64,000 nucleotides of DNA from Candidatus Contubernalis alkalaceticus (GCF_022558445.1 NZ_CP054699.1:2064001-2128000), one strand, 5' to 3'. Positions 26,445 through 35,738 are shown, numbered from the stretch's first letter. Notes: generated by a model from the sequence alone, not told the origin. Program-made: numbers and translations.

Positions 26445-27335
26445 TTAATCCTCTGCCATCTTTCCAGCCCTGGATTTTAAAGGTTTCCCTGTGGCACTCT
26501 CCAGTACAGGCACCCCTTTTACAGCCATAATTAAAAATTCCGGATCCTTCTCAATGGGTACAATTAACATGGCGGTTCTGCCGGTATCTAAATCTCTTCT
26601 AACCAACGGCATAAACTCCGGAGTGTCCACATCCTTGTAAATACCCAGCTGGGATGCGGCGTCATGGGCGATGGCCATACGCTGACCAGTATTAGCCAGG
26701 GTTTCCCGCTCATTGTCATTAATGGGTTCTATGATAACCCCTATTCCCCTAGTTAGAACAATATCTTTCGTTTCATCCCCGGCTAAATTCATAATATGAA
26801 TATTTTCTACGAATACATTGGGCCCTTCAAATTTGACTTCTCCTATCCTCACCCGGGCAATATCGCCAATTACCTTCCCGGACATCAACCGAATACTCAT
26901 CATAACTACCAGGGCCCCGGCCCCAAATCCTATGATCCAGTGTGAATACAGCGTCACAGAGCTTACGATTAATGCCGTAAAGATCACCAAATAATTCCTT
27001 GACTCAAAAACCTTAGCAATCCCTTCTATATAATCAGGGCCCCTCTGTACCAGTTCAGTCTTATCTAAGTTCAAAAGCATTTCTCTTTCGGCAGCCCTTA
27101 CATCCCGGAACTGTTGAGCTGCCAGGGCCAAAAAGCTCACCGCGGTAAACTCCTGAGCTATCAGTGCCGGAATGGCTACCGAACCCAGAACGGCTGCAAT
27201 AAATCCTAAAGAAATATGATTCATCACCCCATGAGGATAGCTGGGATAAAAACGGTAGTCCGTTTTTAAAATAGCAAATCTAGTCAAAGTACCCAACAGA
27301 ACCCCAAATGCAATAGGGAATATATTAAAAGGCAT
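26445..27335 (-). CDS. YIEGIA family membrane protein
   Basis: The 296-residue protein contains the signature YIEGIA in RGPDYIEGIAKVFESRNYL near residue 102. The N-terminal 60 residues and about 110-150 are hydrophobic, suggesting several membrane helices; the C-terminal half is soluble. The family is restricted to spore-forming Clostridia and has no known function. It starts at ATG 27335 behind AGAGGTG. Its neighbours (spoIIP upstream, small partner downstream) suggest a sporulation role, by context only. Confidence 0.87.
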   Translation of the reverse strand: MPFNIFPIAFGVLLGTLTRFAILKTDYRFYPSYPHGVMNHISLGFIAAVLGSVAIPALIAQEFTAVSFLALAAQQFRDVRAAEREMLLNLDKTELVQRGPDYIEGIAKVFESRNYLVIFTALIVSSVTLYSHWIIGFGAGALVVMMSIRLMSGKVIGDIARVRIGEVKFEGPNVFVENIHIMNLAGDETKDIVLTRGIGVIIEPINDNERETLANTGQRMAIAHDAASQLGIYKDVDTPEFMPLVRRDLDTGRTAMLIVPIEKDPEFLIMAVKGVPVLESATGKPLKSRAGKMAED

Positions 27336-27374
27336 TCAATTCACCTCTGGAAAATCTTATTGTTAATTATCTTC

Positions 27375-28712
27375 TTACTCTTGGGAATCTTTTTCTCCCT
27401 CTTCAGGGTCATTCTCTTCAGAGCTGCTGCTATCTTCAGGACTAATTTCTTCAGCAAATTCGGTATTTTCTTGATTATTGAATTTTTGTTTAATTTTGCC
27501 TCCTGCTATATCCCTAAACTCCTTACTGGTAAAATGTTTAAGTTTTGCCTTTGCTTCCTCTAAGTTTTCGGTGCTGATTAAAAGATATGCAGCTAAAGCC
27601 GCAACCACTAAAGCCAACAGACTAAAGACCTGGGTAATGGCTGTACCTCCCGGTCCGCCGGGGGAATCCTGAGTCAAACCAATCTGCTCCCCGCCTTCAT
27701 CAGTTCCATACAAATATTTACTTATTACATCTGCAAATAGAACAACGGACTCTTGGGCCCCGGCCTTTTCATTTTCATGGGCTCCCACCTCCAACAGCAT
27801 GGCATTGGGGGACATATCCTGATTATAGTTTCCCTGGGCCATAAAAATACCCTTCACCAGGTTGGGATAAAGCTCATCCCCTTTTTCCTTGAGACCTTCG
27901 GCAAACTGCTGGATGTTGGAAGCATTCTGGTTTTGACGTCCTACTATTAATTGAATCTGAACCCTTTCTTCCCCTTCCACCTCCGCCAGGTATTCATCGG
28001 GAGGTACTGCATCCCGGTGAACATCAAACAAGGCATCAGGATCCTCTTGAAGCATTTCTTCTGCTGTCCTGCGAGAGCGGACATAGGCTCCGGAATCATG
28101 GGGAACATGAGTCTCTTCTGAATGAATAACTTCTATTCCTTTATCCTCCAAAGCTTGAGCCAATGATCTCCCCACATCAAGTATTCCTCCACCTTCGTCT
28201 ATGCTCTCCTCCCCGTCACCAGGCACATATGCCTCGGCACCATGGCTGTGATATACTCCCAATAATCGGTTTTCCTGCTGAGCTTCTTGACTCTGTAATA
28301 GGACTGGAATGTTAAAATTTAACCTTTCTCCAACACTACTTATAAAATCACTGAAGAAACTGCTGCCGGCCTGTGTCCTTTCAATTTCTCTGGCATGGGC
28401 GGTATAATCAACTACACTGTGCACCTCATATAATTTATTTTTGCCACAGATATATTGGTCTCCTACGTGAATATGCCTTGCAGTTCTCATAATCCTATGA
28501 TCATTTTCATCAACCATAGAATAATAATTTCCCTCAGTGGCCTCGTCCAGATTCAAAAGTTCAAAAAATTCCTGGCTTTCAACTGTTTGGGTTTGGGAAG
28601 TTACAGTATCCATCTCTGAGGTACTATCTAAGGACAACAGCTGGAATACACAAACTATAATGATTAAAGATACAACTACAGCAAGGGTTATTCTCCTAAG
28701 TAATTTTTTCAC
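27375..28712 (-). CDS. spoIIP: SpoIIP, sporulation peptidoglycan hydrolase
   Basis: SpoIIP works with SpoIID and SpoIIM in engulfment, cleaving stem peptides and glycan. I choose GTG 28712 (445 residues), two bases after the DUF1614 stop codon and behind GGGGGGTG; an earlier ATG at 28853 would lie within the DUF1614 gene. The protein has a membrane anchor at residues about 12-30, an amidase-like zinc domain with VYHSHGAEAYVPG, DVHRDAVP and VGAHENEKAGAQES, a second membrane helix near residue 360, and an acidic tail. The C-terminal helix and tail are longer than in Bacillus SpoIIP. Confidence 0.92.
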   Translation of the reverse strand: MKKLLRRITLAVVVSLIIIVCVFQLLSLDSTSEMDTVTSQTQTVESQEFFELLNLDEATEGNYYSMVDENDHRIMRTARHIHVGDQYICGKNKLYEVHSVVDYTAHAREIERTQAGSSFFSDFISSVGERLNFNIPVLLQSQEAQQENRLLGVYHSHGAEAYVPGDGEESIDEGGGILDVGRSLAQALEDKGIEVIHSEETHVPHDSGAYVRSRRTAEEMLQEDPDALFDVHRDAVPPDEYLAEVEGEERVQIQLIVGRQNQNASNIQQFAEGLKEKGDELYPNLVKGIFMAQGNYNQDMSPNAMLLEVGAHENEKAGAQESVVLFADVISKYLYGTDEGGEQIGLTQDSPGGPGGTAITQVFSLLALVVAALAAYLLISTENLEEAKAKLKHFTSKEFRDIAGGKIKQKFNNQENTEFAEEISPEDSSSSEENDPEEGEKDSQE

Positions 28713-28713
28713 C

Positions 28714-29424
28714 CTATTCACCCCCCTGGCGGTCAGGATTATGGTCGGGATTTTGATTTTCTTCCTGTTCACCTTGATTTTCATGATGTTCTTGATGTTC
28801 ATTTTCCCTGCTAAAAGTTGCAGGTCTTTGTATATGTTCTCTGGTTTCGCCAACTATTTCCGCCAGAGATACAGCGATTAAACCGGCAATAATAATTCCA
28901 TCAAACATTCCCGCTCCCCCAATAACTAAAGAACCCTCTCCCCCGATCAATACAACTTCAATTCGGGAGACCACATCAGTTAAAATCATTGCACCAGACC
29001 CTGCGATAAAAGCAGACCTGCGGGATCTTCCGGCCAGATAACCTACAATACCAGCCAGTAATGCAAAAATATACATGGGGTCTAAAAAAAAATTATAGGT
29101 TGGTTCCACCGGAATGATTTTAGCAGCCCCATAAACAACCACTGTGGCAACGATTAAAGCAGTAACCGCCCTCCTCTTTTCTTTGACTGTATCTGCTTTC
29201 ATCAGCAGATAGCCAATTAATAAAATAGGAAGAACCCCTCCCCCAATATTTATGCCCAAGTTATCAGTGATTGGAATATCCGGAATAAAAGTACCTATTA
29301 AGACGGCCCCGATAAATAGAAGTGCCTGTCGATCCGTCAATCTCATCTTATCCAGTATCCTTTGAGCAAATCCCAGATAAATTAAAACTCCTATTACTAC
29401 CAAAAGAACCATACCTGATGCCAT
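28714..29424 (-). CDS. DUF1614 integral membrane protein
   Basis: This is a membrane protein of about 236 residues with six or so hydrophobic segments and the family blocks FIPDIPITDNLGINIGGGVLP and GGAGMFDGIIIAGLIAVSLAE. The soluble tail is a charged low-complexity stretch rich in E, N and H. ATG 29424 is preferred, with GGAAGTG upstream; an in-frame TTG at 29442 overlaps that site. DUF1614 genes often sit next to spoIIP in Clostridia. Function unknown. Confidence 0.85.
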   Translation of the reverse strand: MASGMVLLVVIGVLIYLGFAQRILDKMRLTDRQALLFIGAVLIGTFIPDIPITDNLGINIGGGVLPILLIGYLLMKADTVKEKRRAVTALIVATVVVYGAAKIIPVEPTYNFFLDPMYIFALLAGIVGYLAGRSRRSAFIAGSGAMILTDVVSRIEVVLIGGEGSLVIGGAGMFDGIIIAGLIAVSLAEIVGETREHIQRPATFSRENEHQEHHENQGEQEENQNPDHNPDRQGGE

Positions 29425-29506
29425 AATTTTCACTTCCTTCAAATTTTCTTAAGAACTATTTGTTATAGTAACCAAAACCCATTTTTTTATTCCAGCTTTA
29501 AGGCAT

Positions 29507-29545
29507 TAAAAAACTATCCAAAACTTATCAAAAGTTTTGGATAGT
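29507..29545 (-). terminator. Terminator of the aroH-to-fni gene group
   Basis: A perfect 14-bp stem (ACTATCCAAAACTT at 29513-29526, complement 29532-29545) is followed by six T residues on the minus strand, 30 bases beyond the fni stop codon. It separates fni from the DUF1614-spoIIP group. Confidence 0.93.
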
Positions 29546-29575
29546 CACCTGAGGCTTGAATTTATCAATTATTGC

Positions 29576-30625
29576 TTATCGGCGAGCCAGCCAGCTTAGA
29601 TCTACTCCCCTTTTATCCATCCAGCAAGCAGTTTCACCTGTAATCACCAAGGGCTTGTTTCTAAAGTCCTCTATATTAGCAGCTCCCACCATAGCCATAA
29701 TTATTTTTAAGTTATACATCAAGTTTTCCAGCCATTTTAGAAAAAAATCTTCCCCCTGCTCTAGTATAATCTTAATGGGCAAACCAGCAATTCCAACTGC
29801 TTTTGCACCCAAGCACAGGGACTTGGCTGCTGTCATTGCATTATTTATTCCCCCGGAGGCAATCACATCTCCATTATTTTTAACTACGTCCATTACCTCC
29901 AGCAGACTGGTCAGGGTAGGAATACCCCAGTTAAGCAGTTCCTTATCCGGCTGTATTCCCCTTCGACTCGCTTCAATTTGCATGAAATTAGTACCTCCCC
30001 GCCCTCCTATGTCCAGTATTTTTACTCCAATACCTGTCAACTTAAGTGCAGTTTCCCGGCTCATACCAAAGCCCACTTCTTTTACAATCAGTGGAACACT
30101 TATGTTTTCTTTAATTCTTTTTATATTATCCAGATAACCTTTAAAATGTCGATCCCCCTCCGACATTAACAACTCCTGCGGGACATTTAAATGCAGCTGT
30201 AAAGCACTAGCCTCTAGCATCTTCACCGCTTTCTCCGCATCCTTCGGTTTAGCATAGGCTCCAATATTGGCAAAAACAATACCCTCAGGATATATTTCCC
30301 GGACGACTTTGAAGGTTCTCTCCATCTCTTTGTTTTCTATAGCTGCCATCTGTGAACCCACCGCCATAGCAATTCCGGCTTTCCTGGCTGCCGAGGCCAG
30401 CTTACTATTGATTTCTTTGCTTAGAAGGGTTCCTCCGGTAATGGCGTTAATAAAAATAGGCAGGCTTAAAGATAAGCCTGCAATAGTTGTTTTTAAATCA
30501 ATATTATCAAAATCAACGCCTGGTAAACTCATGTGTACGAAAGCGCAATCTTTAAAATCTGCAGAATGTGTTGGAAGCTCCATACTAAAATTAATATGGT
30601 CGTCCTTTCGAGAAATTCTGGTCAT
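29576..30625 (-). CDS. fni: Fni, type 2 isopentenyl-diphosphate delta-isomerase
   Basis: This FMN-dependent enzyme interconverts IPP and DMAPP. The 349-residue TIM-barrel protein starts with the family signature TRISRKDDHI, with AITGGT and GSQMAAIE early, KEVGFGMSRETA in the middle, and DIGGRGGTNFMQIE and ASGGINNAMTAAKSLCLGA for flavin phosphate binding. It starts at ATG 30625 behind GGAGATAA. It is adjacent to ispH, which makes both isomers, so the isomerase balances the MEP pathway outputs. Confidence 0.96.
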   Translation of the reverse strand: MTRISRKDDHINFSMELPTHSADFKDCAFVHMSLPGVDFDNIDLKTTIAGLSLSLPIFINAITGGTLLSKEINSKLASAARKAGIAMAVGSQMAAIENKEMERTFKVVREIYPEGIVFANIGAYAKPKDAEKAVKMLEASALQLHLNVPQELLMSEGDRHFKGYLDNIKRIKENISVPLIVKEVGFGMSRETALKLTGIGVKILDIGGRGGTNFMQIEASRRGIQPDKELLNWGIPTLTSLLEVMDVVKNNGDVIASGGINNAMTAAKSLCLGAKAVGIAGLPIKIILEQGEDFFLKWLENLMYNLKIIMAMVGAANIEDFRNKPLVITGETACWMDKRGVDLSWLARR

Positions 30626-30639
30626 TCTATTATCTCCAT

Positions 30640-32829
30640 TTATTCTTCTTCTGTTTTAGCATTGTCAAAGAAGTCTCCTAAATCCATAACCTCACCCATG
30701 GTAAAACCTGTTCCTTTGGGATCTTCTTCTTCTTTTGGCTGGGTTACCCGGGGCTTTTCTTTTTGTACCTTTTCCTTCTTGGCTTCCCGGAGACTCAAAC
30801 TAATTCTTTTATCACTGGGATTAATATCTAATATTCTAACCGTGAGTTCCTGGCCCTCACTTACCACTTCATTGGGATGAGTGACATGTTCTTCCGACAA
30901 CTGTGAAATGTGAACCAGTCCCTCTACCCCAGGCATGATCTCTACAAATACCCCAAAATCAACAACGCATTTTATGGGTCCGGTAACCAACTCTCCCTTT
31001 GTAAAGTTATTGTTAACTACCGTCCAGGGATCCGGCTTGGCCTGCTTAATACTGAGGGAAATCCTTTCCTCCTCAGGATTAATAGAAAGTACCTTAACAT
31101 CCACAAATTGTCCAACTTCTAGTTCTACTGAAGGATGCTCGATTCTTTGCCAAGATATCTCAGATATATGCACCAAACCGTCAATACCGCCAACATCTAC
31201 AAAGGCACCAAAGTCTGTCAGCCTTCTTACTTCACCTTTTATGACTTCTCCCTGGCTAATTTGACCCAGTGTTTCTTTTTTCGTTTCTTCCAATTCCTGT
31301 TCCAATACCTTTTTACGGGAAACCACAACTTTATTTTTTGACCGGTTCAGTTCAATGACTCTTACCTTCATTTCTTCCCCTACGAACTGCTGAAGGTCAG
31401 GAACATATCTTAAATCAACCAATGAGGCTGGCAAAAAAGCTCTTATGCCTAAATCAAGGATTAATCCTCCTTTTACAACCTCAGAAACCCGGGCGGTCAT
31501 ATCATTTCCCTCTTCATGGGCCTTCTCCAAATCATTCCATAACTTTTCCCGGTCAAATCTCTTCTTGGATAGTATCACCCGATCTTCGTCTGCCATAGGC
31601 ACTTTCAGCACATAAAGCTCAAGCTCATCTCCCACCTGAAATAACTCCTGTAAAGACTCTCCCTCGTTTAAACTAACCTCGTTTCTCGGAATAACACCAT
31701 CGTTTTTTAAATTAAGGTCAATATTAACCTCACTTTCAGTCACCTGAATTACTTTTCCTTGAATAGTACTGCCCTTCTTAGGAATACTGCTGGAATAATC
31801 ATCAGCAGACAATTCCTCCCCATCTTTCTTAAAAGACACATCTTCTTTTTCTGCTGCATTTACCTCAGTTTCATCCTGTTCTATCTGGATATTTTCAACT
31901 ACTTGTTCTTCTTCAGTCACTGCTTCCTCTGCCTCTCCTTCTATCTTATCTTCCTTTAGGATTTCTTCCTCTTGAACTTCTTTTTCATCGTTTTCCTTCA
32001 TAAATTCTGACATTCTACTGTATACCTCCTTTAGACTACAGATGGGTGTGGAAGCACCGGCAGTCACACCCACAACATTTATATTATCCAACCAATCTTT
32101 TTGTAAATCTATCGCTTTTTCGATATGATAGGTCGGTGTACCGGTCATATTACATGCGGCAGCCAGTTTGCTGGTATTTGAGCTGGTGTACCCGCCAATC
32201 ACAATCATGAGGTTCACCTGCTCTGCCAACTTCACAGCAGCCTTTTGACGTAAACCTGTGGCTCTGCATATAGTTTTAAAAATATGTAATCCGGGGCTGT
32301 ATTTTTTTATTTCTTCCACTACCCGGTTAAAATATTCCTCTCCCAGCGTAGTTTGAGAAACTACGGCAATTTTTTCTCTATGGGAGAGTTCCTTTACTTT
32401 ATTTATGTCGTCTATTACAACTGCCTGTCCTTTTGACCAACCAATCAGCCCTTTCACCTCCGGATGCTCAGGATCCCCTACAATGATGATTTGATACCCC
32501 TGATCAGCCAAATGTGAAACTTTATCTTGTACTTTTTTAACAAAGGGACAAGTAGCATCAATAATCCTTAAACTCTTGTCCTCCGCCTCCTTTACAACTT
32601 CCGGCGGAACCCCATGACTTCTAAAAATTACTGTCCCCTCTTCAATTTCCCCCAACGTATCTACATAATTAATATTTCTCTGTTTTAAAAAATCCACCAC
32701 CTGCTGATTGTGTACTAACGGACCCAAGGTAAAAATTATATCACCTTCATCTGCTTTTTCAAGAGCCATTTTAAGAGCTCTCTCTACCCCAATACAAAAA
32801 CCTGCATGTTCAGCAAATTTTATTTTCAA
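30640..32829 (-). CDS. ispH: IspH fused to ribosomal protein S1-like domains
   Basis: Residues 1 to about 285 are 4-hydroxy-3-methylbut-2-enyl diphosphate reductase, the last MEP-pathway enzyme. The 4Fe-4S cysteines are in HAGFCIGVERA (C12), DATCPFVKK and TICRATGLRQ. An acidic linker (about 285-350, many E and V) leads to four S1 RNA-binding domains, including GEVRRLTDFGAFVDVGGIDGLVHISEIS and DFGVFVEIMPGVEGLVHISQLS. This IspH-S1 fusion is known from many Clostridia; the S1 part likely works as RpsA. It starts at TTG 32829 behind GGAGAG. The whole protein has 729 residues. Confidence 0.96.
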   Translation of the reverse strand: MKIKFAEHAGFCIGVERALKMALEKADEGDIIFTLGPLVHNQQVVDFLKQRNINYVDTLGEIEEGTVIFRSHGVPPEVVKEAEDKSLRIIDATCPFVKKVQDKVSHLADQGYQIIIVGDPEHPEVKGLIGWSKGQAVVIDDINKVKELSHREKIAVVSQTTLGEEYFNRVVEEIKKYSPGLHIFKTICRATGLRQKAAVKLAEQVNLMIVIGGYTSSNTSKLAAACNMTGTPTYHIEKAIDLQKDWLDNINVVGVTAGASTPICSLKEVYSRMSEFMKENDEKEVQEEEILKEDKIEGEAEEAVTEEEQVVENIQIEQDETEVNAAEKEDVSFKKDGEELSADDYSSSIPKKGSTIQGKVIQVTESEVNIDLNLKNDGVIPRNEVSLNEGESLQELFQVGDELELYVLKVPMADEDRVILSKKRFDREKLWNDLEKAHEEGNDMTARVSEVVKGGLILDLGIRAFLPASLVDLRYVPDLQQFVGEEMKVRVIELNRSKNKVVVSRKKVLEQELEETKKETLGQISQGEVIKGEVRRLTDFGAFVDVGGIDGLVHISEISWQRIEHPSVELEVGQFVDVKVLSINPEEERISLSIKQAKPDPWTVVNNNFTKGELVTGPIKCVVDFGVFVEIMPGVEGLVHISQLSEEHVTHPNEVVSEGQELTVRILDINPSDKRISLSLREAKKEKVQKEKPRVTQPKEEEDPKGTGFTMGEVMDLGDFFDNAKTEEE

Positions 32830-32881
32830 AAGCCATCTCTCCTGCTGGAATTATCAACAATTGATTGAATTTAGTTCTTAT

Positions 32882-33454
32882 TTAAAGCATATCTTTTATA
32901 TTTTGCATTAGAAATCTGCTTACATATTCTATAGCTTTTCCTTTTCCTTCGATTTTAACATCATCTGCATAAATGGGAGGCCCTATTTTAACTTGAACTT
33001 TCCTAAAAACCTTATACGGACCCTTAATAGCTACTGGAATGATAGGAGCCTTGCTCTTTAACGCTATGTATCCTGCTCCGGGCAGGGGGTTTAATAATTG
33101 ACCGGTTTTGCTTCGGGTTCCCTCGGGAAATAAAGTAAGAACCTTTCCCTGATTAAGATTTTCTAACGCTGTCTTAATGGCTTTTCTATCAGGCACTCCC
33201 CTTTTTACAGGAAAACCTCCCAAAGCATAAATAACTTTTCTTGATATATAATTTTTAAACAATTCTTCTTTAGCCATGAAAGTACTGGGTCTGAAATTCA
33301 TTGCAGCCATCAGTGGTGGATCCCACCAACTGATATGATTGGAGCAAATAATCGCCGGGCCATTGGCAGGAATGTTATCAACCCCAGTTAATTCTAAGGG
33401 AAAAATTATTTTAAAAATTATGCGGAATAATCCTCTGACTATCATATAAAACAT
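32882..33454 (-). CDS. plsC: PlsC, 1-acylglycerol-3-phosphate acyltransferase
   Basis: This membrane-associated enzyme adds the second acyl chain to make phosphatidic acid. The 190-residue protein has the HX4D catalytic motif in SNHISWWDPP, the substrate motif FPEGTRSK, and an N-terminal hydrophobic segment. It starts at ATG 33454 behind GAGGT. The cmk-plsC-ispH order is conserved in Clostridia. Confidence 0.95.
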   Translation of the reverse strand: MFYMIVRGLFRIIFKIIFPLELTGVDNIPANGPAIICSNHISWWDPPLMAAMNFRPSTFMAKEELFKNYISRKVIYALGGFPVKRGVPDRKAIKTALENLNQGKVLTLFPEGTRSKTGQLLNPLPGAGYIALKSKAPIIPVAIKGPYKVFRKVQVKIGPPIYADDVKIEGKGKAIEYVSRFLMQNIKDML

Positions 33455-33469
33455 ATAAATACCTCATTA

Positions 33470-34156
33470 TCAGGCTGTGCCAGCCTGGATACATTCTTTT
33501 ACGTGTATTACTATTTTTTCTTCAACTTCCCTGGCAGTAAGATTAGTTGTATCGACAAAAATAGCGTCCTTTGCTGCCACTAACGGAGAAAATTCTCTCT
33601 CTGTATCAATCTTATCCCTCATACTGATTTCTTTTTGAACATCTTCTTCACTTATTTCATGACCCTGTTTAGTTAATTCAAGATAACGTCTATGGGCCCT
33701 TTCTTCCAAAGTAGCATTGATAAAAAATTTAAAATGTGCACCGGGTAAAACATGGGTGCCAATGTCTCTTCCATCCATGACTATTCCACCGCCGGAAGCA
33801 ATCTCCCGCTGTTGGGCAACCATCATGTCTCTTACCTGTTGGTTTTTGGCCACCAGCGAGACTTTCCGGTTGACGGACGGGTCTCTTATTTCCGTGGTAA
33901 CATCAACACCATCAAGGTAAATTCTATTACTATCATCGGAACCTTTTTTAATGTTAATTACAGTATTTGAAGTTAGCAGTTCTATTTCCCTGGATTTTTC
34001 AAAATCTATTCCTTTTAATATACCTTTCCAGGTGATTGCTCTGTACATGGCCCCGGTATCTATATACTTTAACCCCAGCCTTTTAGCAACACCCTTAGCA
34101 GCAGTACTTTTCCCTGCTCCTGCTGGTCCATCTATAGCTATATTTACATGAACCAA
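33470..34156 (-). CDS. cmk: Cmk, (d)CMP kinase
   Basis: Cmk phosphorylates CMP and dCMP. The protein has the P-loop IAIDGPAGAGKST, the CMP-binding Y-RA motif (GAMYRAITWKG), GRDIGTHVLPGA and the lid segment TLEERAHRRY. TTG 34156 is preferred because GGGGGTG lies 6 bases upstream and the protein then begins four residues before the P-loop strand; an ATG at 34180 has no binding site. Length is about 228 residues, normal for the short bacterial type. Confidence 0.95.
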   Translation of the reverse strand: MVHVNIAIDGPAGAGKSTAAKGVAKRLGLKYIDTGAMYRAITWKGILKGIDFEKSREIELLTSNTVINIKKGSDDSNRIYLDGVDVTTEIRDPSVNRKVSLVAKNQQVRDMMVAQQREIASGGGIVMDGRDIGTHVLPGAHFKFFINATLEERAHRRYLELTKQGHEISEEDVQKEISMRDKIDTEREFSPLVAAKDAIFVDTTNLTAREVEEKIVIHVKECIQAGTA

Positions 34157-34236
34157 TTTTTCACCCCCAAAACTATCCATACCATATGTTGATTCTCTAA
34201 AAATTAGCTATTTCCTCTTAAAATTTAAAAAAACGC

Positions 34237-34261
34237 AAAAAACAACACAGTTAGTGTTGTT
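34237..34261 (-). terminator. Terminator of aroH
   Basis: CAACAC and GTGTTG pair around AGTTA (34244-34260), and the minus strand continues with TTTTTT. It lies just past the aroH stop codon and separates it from cmk. Confidence 0.85.
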
Positions 34262-34266
34262 GATGT

Positions 34267-34638
34267 TTACAGATCATCCCGTAATTTTTTAGCTTCTTTT
34301 AGATAAACATGCTTAATCTGATGCTGTTCTAAACAAGTATTAACCTGCATAAGTACCCTTACACACTGACGTAATGAATCAGGAACATCTATTTCCACAG
34401 AACAAAGCATGGGCACATACTTCCATCCCAGTTTTCTGGCAGCCAACGCTGGAAAAGCAGCGTTCAAATCCAGGGTGCTGGTAAATAAAACACTGCAGAT
34501 ATCTTCAGTACAAATGTTATTTCTTTCTACCATTTCCACTAATAATTCTTTTGTCCCTCGAATAATAGACTCAACTTCATTCTTTTCGATAAATGTTGCT
34601 CCTCTTATGCCTCTAACTAATCTGTTCACCAATGTCAT
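34267..34638 (-). CDS. aroH: AroH-type chorismate mutase
   Basis: This 123-residue enzyme converts chorismate to prephenate in Phe/Tyr synthesis. It matches the trimeric AroH class: VRGIRGATFIEKNEVESI at the start, SVLFTSTLDLNAAFPALAARKLGWKYVPMLC in the middle, and CVRVLMQVNT near the end, holding the active-site Arg, Glu and Cys positions of the class. The start is uncertain: ATG 34638 abuts GGGG, while TTG 34632 and GTG 34629 have better spacing. It is followed by a strong terminator. Confidence 0.93.
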   Translation of the reverse strand: MTLVNRLVRGIRGATFIEKNEVESIIRGTKELLVEMVERNNICTEDICSVLFTSTLDLNAAFPALAARKLGWKYVPMLCSVEIDVPDSLRQCVRVLMQVNTCLEQHQIKHVYLKEAKKLRDDL

Positions 34639-34699
34639 CCCCTAATTACTGCGCCTCTTTTACAAATAATACAATATTTTTGTAACATTGGCAAGTCCT

Positions 34700-35206
34700 T
34701 TATTCTGTTATCACCCATCCCAGAAGTTCAATGGTTCCGTAAGTAATCACAAAAGCCTGTGACAAGGTAGAAGTCAAATCCTCTGAAGCATCACTTACCA
34801 TGACTCTGACGGGAAAACTATAACTGCTTCCATCTATTTCAATAACATCCCCGGAATATACTTTTATTTCAACCTGGTTGTCCTGAAAACTATATTCTTT
34901 TTCATTGTTAATAATTACTTTCAAGTCTTCTAATGATGCCTCTGACTCAGCCTCAGCTGCCAACAGCATAAAATATTCTACATCGGATCCAATAGTATTA
35001 GAAGGTGAAACCACCGGCTGATCTTCTTCATAGTCTTCCAAGGGAATCCCCTCCCTCTGGTCAACCAAAGATAAAAATGAACGAACATTTTCATTGCTCA
35101 TTACTACCTGAGTTACAATAAGCAGAACTAATAAACTGAGAGCCGCTCTAAACAAATAAAACTCAAACTTTTCCGTTACCCGGGCAAACCATCTTTCAAA
35201 ACTCAT
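34700..35206 (-). CDS. Conserved-looking membrane-anchored protein of unknown function
   Basis: This is a 168-residue protein that I do not recognise. It has an N-terminal cytoplasmic stretch, one transmembrane helix (about 18-36, FRAALSLLVLLIVTQVV), and an acidic extracytoplasmic part of strands and helices ending in GTIELLGWVITE. No catalytic motif or cysteine is present. It lies upstream of aroH with a separate start at ATG 35206. Single-anchor proteins of this kind next to cmk/aroH occur in other Clostridia, but I cannot name a family. Confidence 0.7.
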   Translation of the reverse strand: MSFERWFARVTEKFEFYLFRAALSLLVLLIVTQVVMSNENVRSFLSLVDQREGIPLEDYEEDQPVVSPSNTIGSDVEYFMLLAAEAESEASLEDLKVIINNEKEYSFQDNQVEIKVYSGDVIEIDGSSYSFPVRVMVSDASEDLTSTLSQAFVITYGTIELLGWVITE

Positions 35207-35279
35207 AAAAATCCCCCGCTCATCCTATAAACTAAATATAATAACAATCTTACATTATATTATGTCTCAATGGCGGAAA

Positions 35280-35738
35280 TCATTCTTTATACTTCTTCGC
35301 TTTTAAAAAAATCATATTCTTCATTTCTTCGTTAAACTTAAACAACAGTCTTTCCACCTGATGTTTAGACAAATCTATATTGTTTGGTTCCAGAATTTCA
35401 ATTTTTCTAAATTCATCCTTCACAATAAATCTTACAATATCCTCGACATTGTATACCATCACCAGAAGTTCCATAGGAGCATAAGCAATTTCCTCCTCCA
35501 GTTCTTCATCATATACCCTGTATATTTCTCCCAGGTCTATGTTTTCCACCTTTACCCCCTGAATCGGGATATTCCTCCACATAGCAACCTGCTGTTCTCG
35601 CATGTCCTCTGCAATATTTTCTGAATTTTTCCGTCCAAAAAAAAATTTAGCTGATTTAGGCCTGCCCATATAGTCAAATCTAACTTTGAATTTTATGTTT
35701 TTTTTCATGATTAGTTCTTCATTTTTTTCACAAACCAT
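35280..35738 (-). CDS. Small cytoplasmic protein of unknown function
   Basis: This is a 152-residue charged protein with no signal peptide or membrane helix, which I do not recognise. It has a basic start (KKNIKFKVRFDYMGRPKSAKFFFGRK), a middle rich in strands (IYRVYDEELEEEIAYAPMELLVMVYNVEDIVRFIV), and a helical C-terminus. It starts at ATG 35738 behind AGGAGG. It lies just downstream of the cobalamin island but reads as a separate unit. Confidence 0.7.
   Translation of the reverse strand: MVCEKNEELIMKKNIKFKVRFDYMGRPKSAKFFFGRKNSENIAEDMREQQVAMWRNIPIQGVKVENIDLGEIYRVYDEELEEEIAYAPMELLVMVYNVEDIVRFIVKDEFRKIEILEPNNIDLSKHQVERLLFKFNEEMKNMIFLKAKKYKE

Noticed and set aside
28713-28853. Longer spoIIP start at ATG 28853
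   Set aside because: It would overlap the DUF1614 gene by 140 bases, and GTG 28712 has a strong binding site right after the DUF1614 stop.
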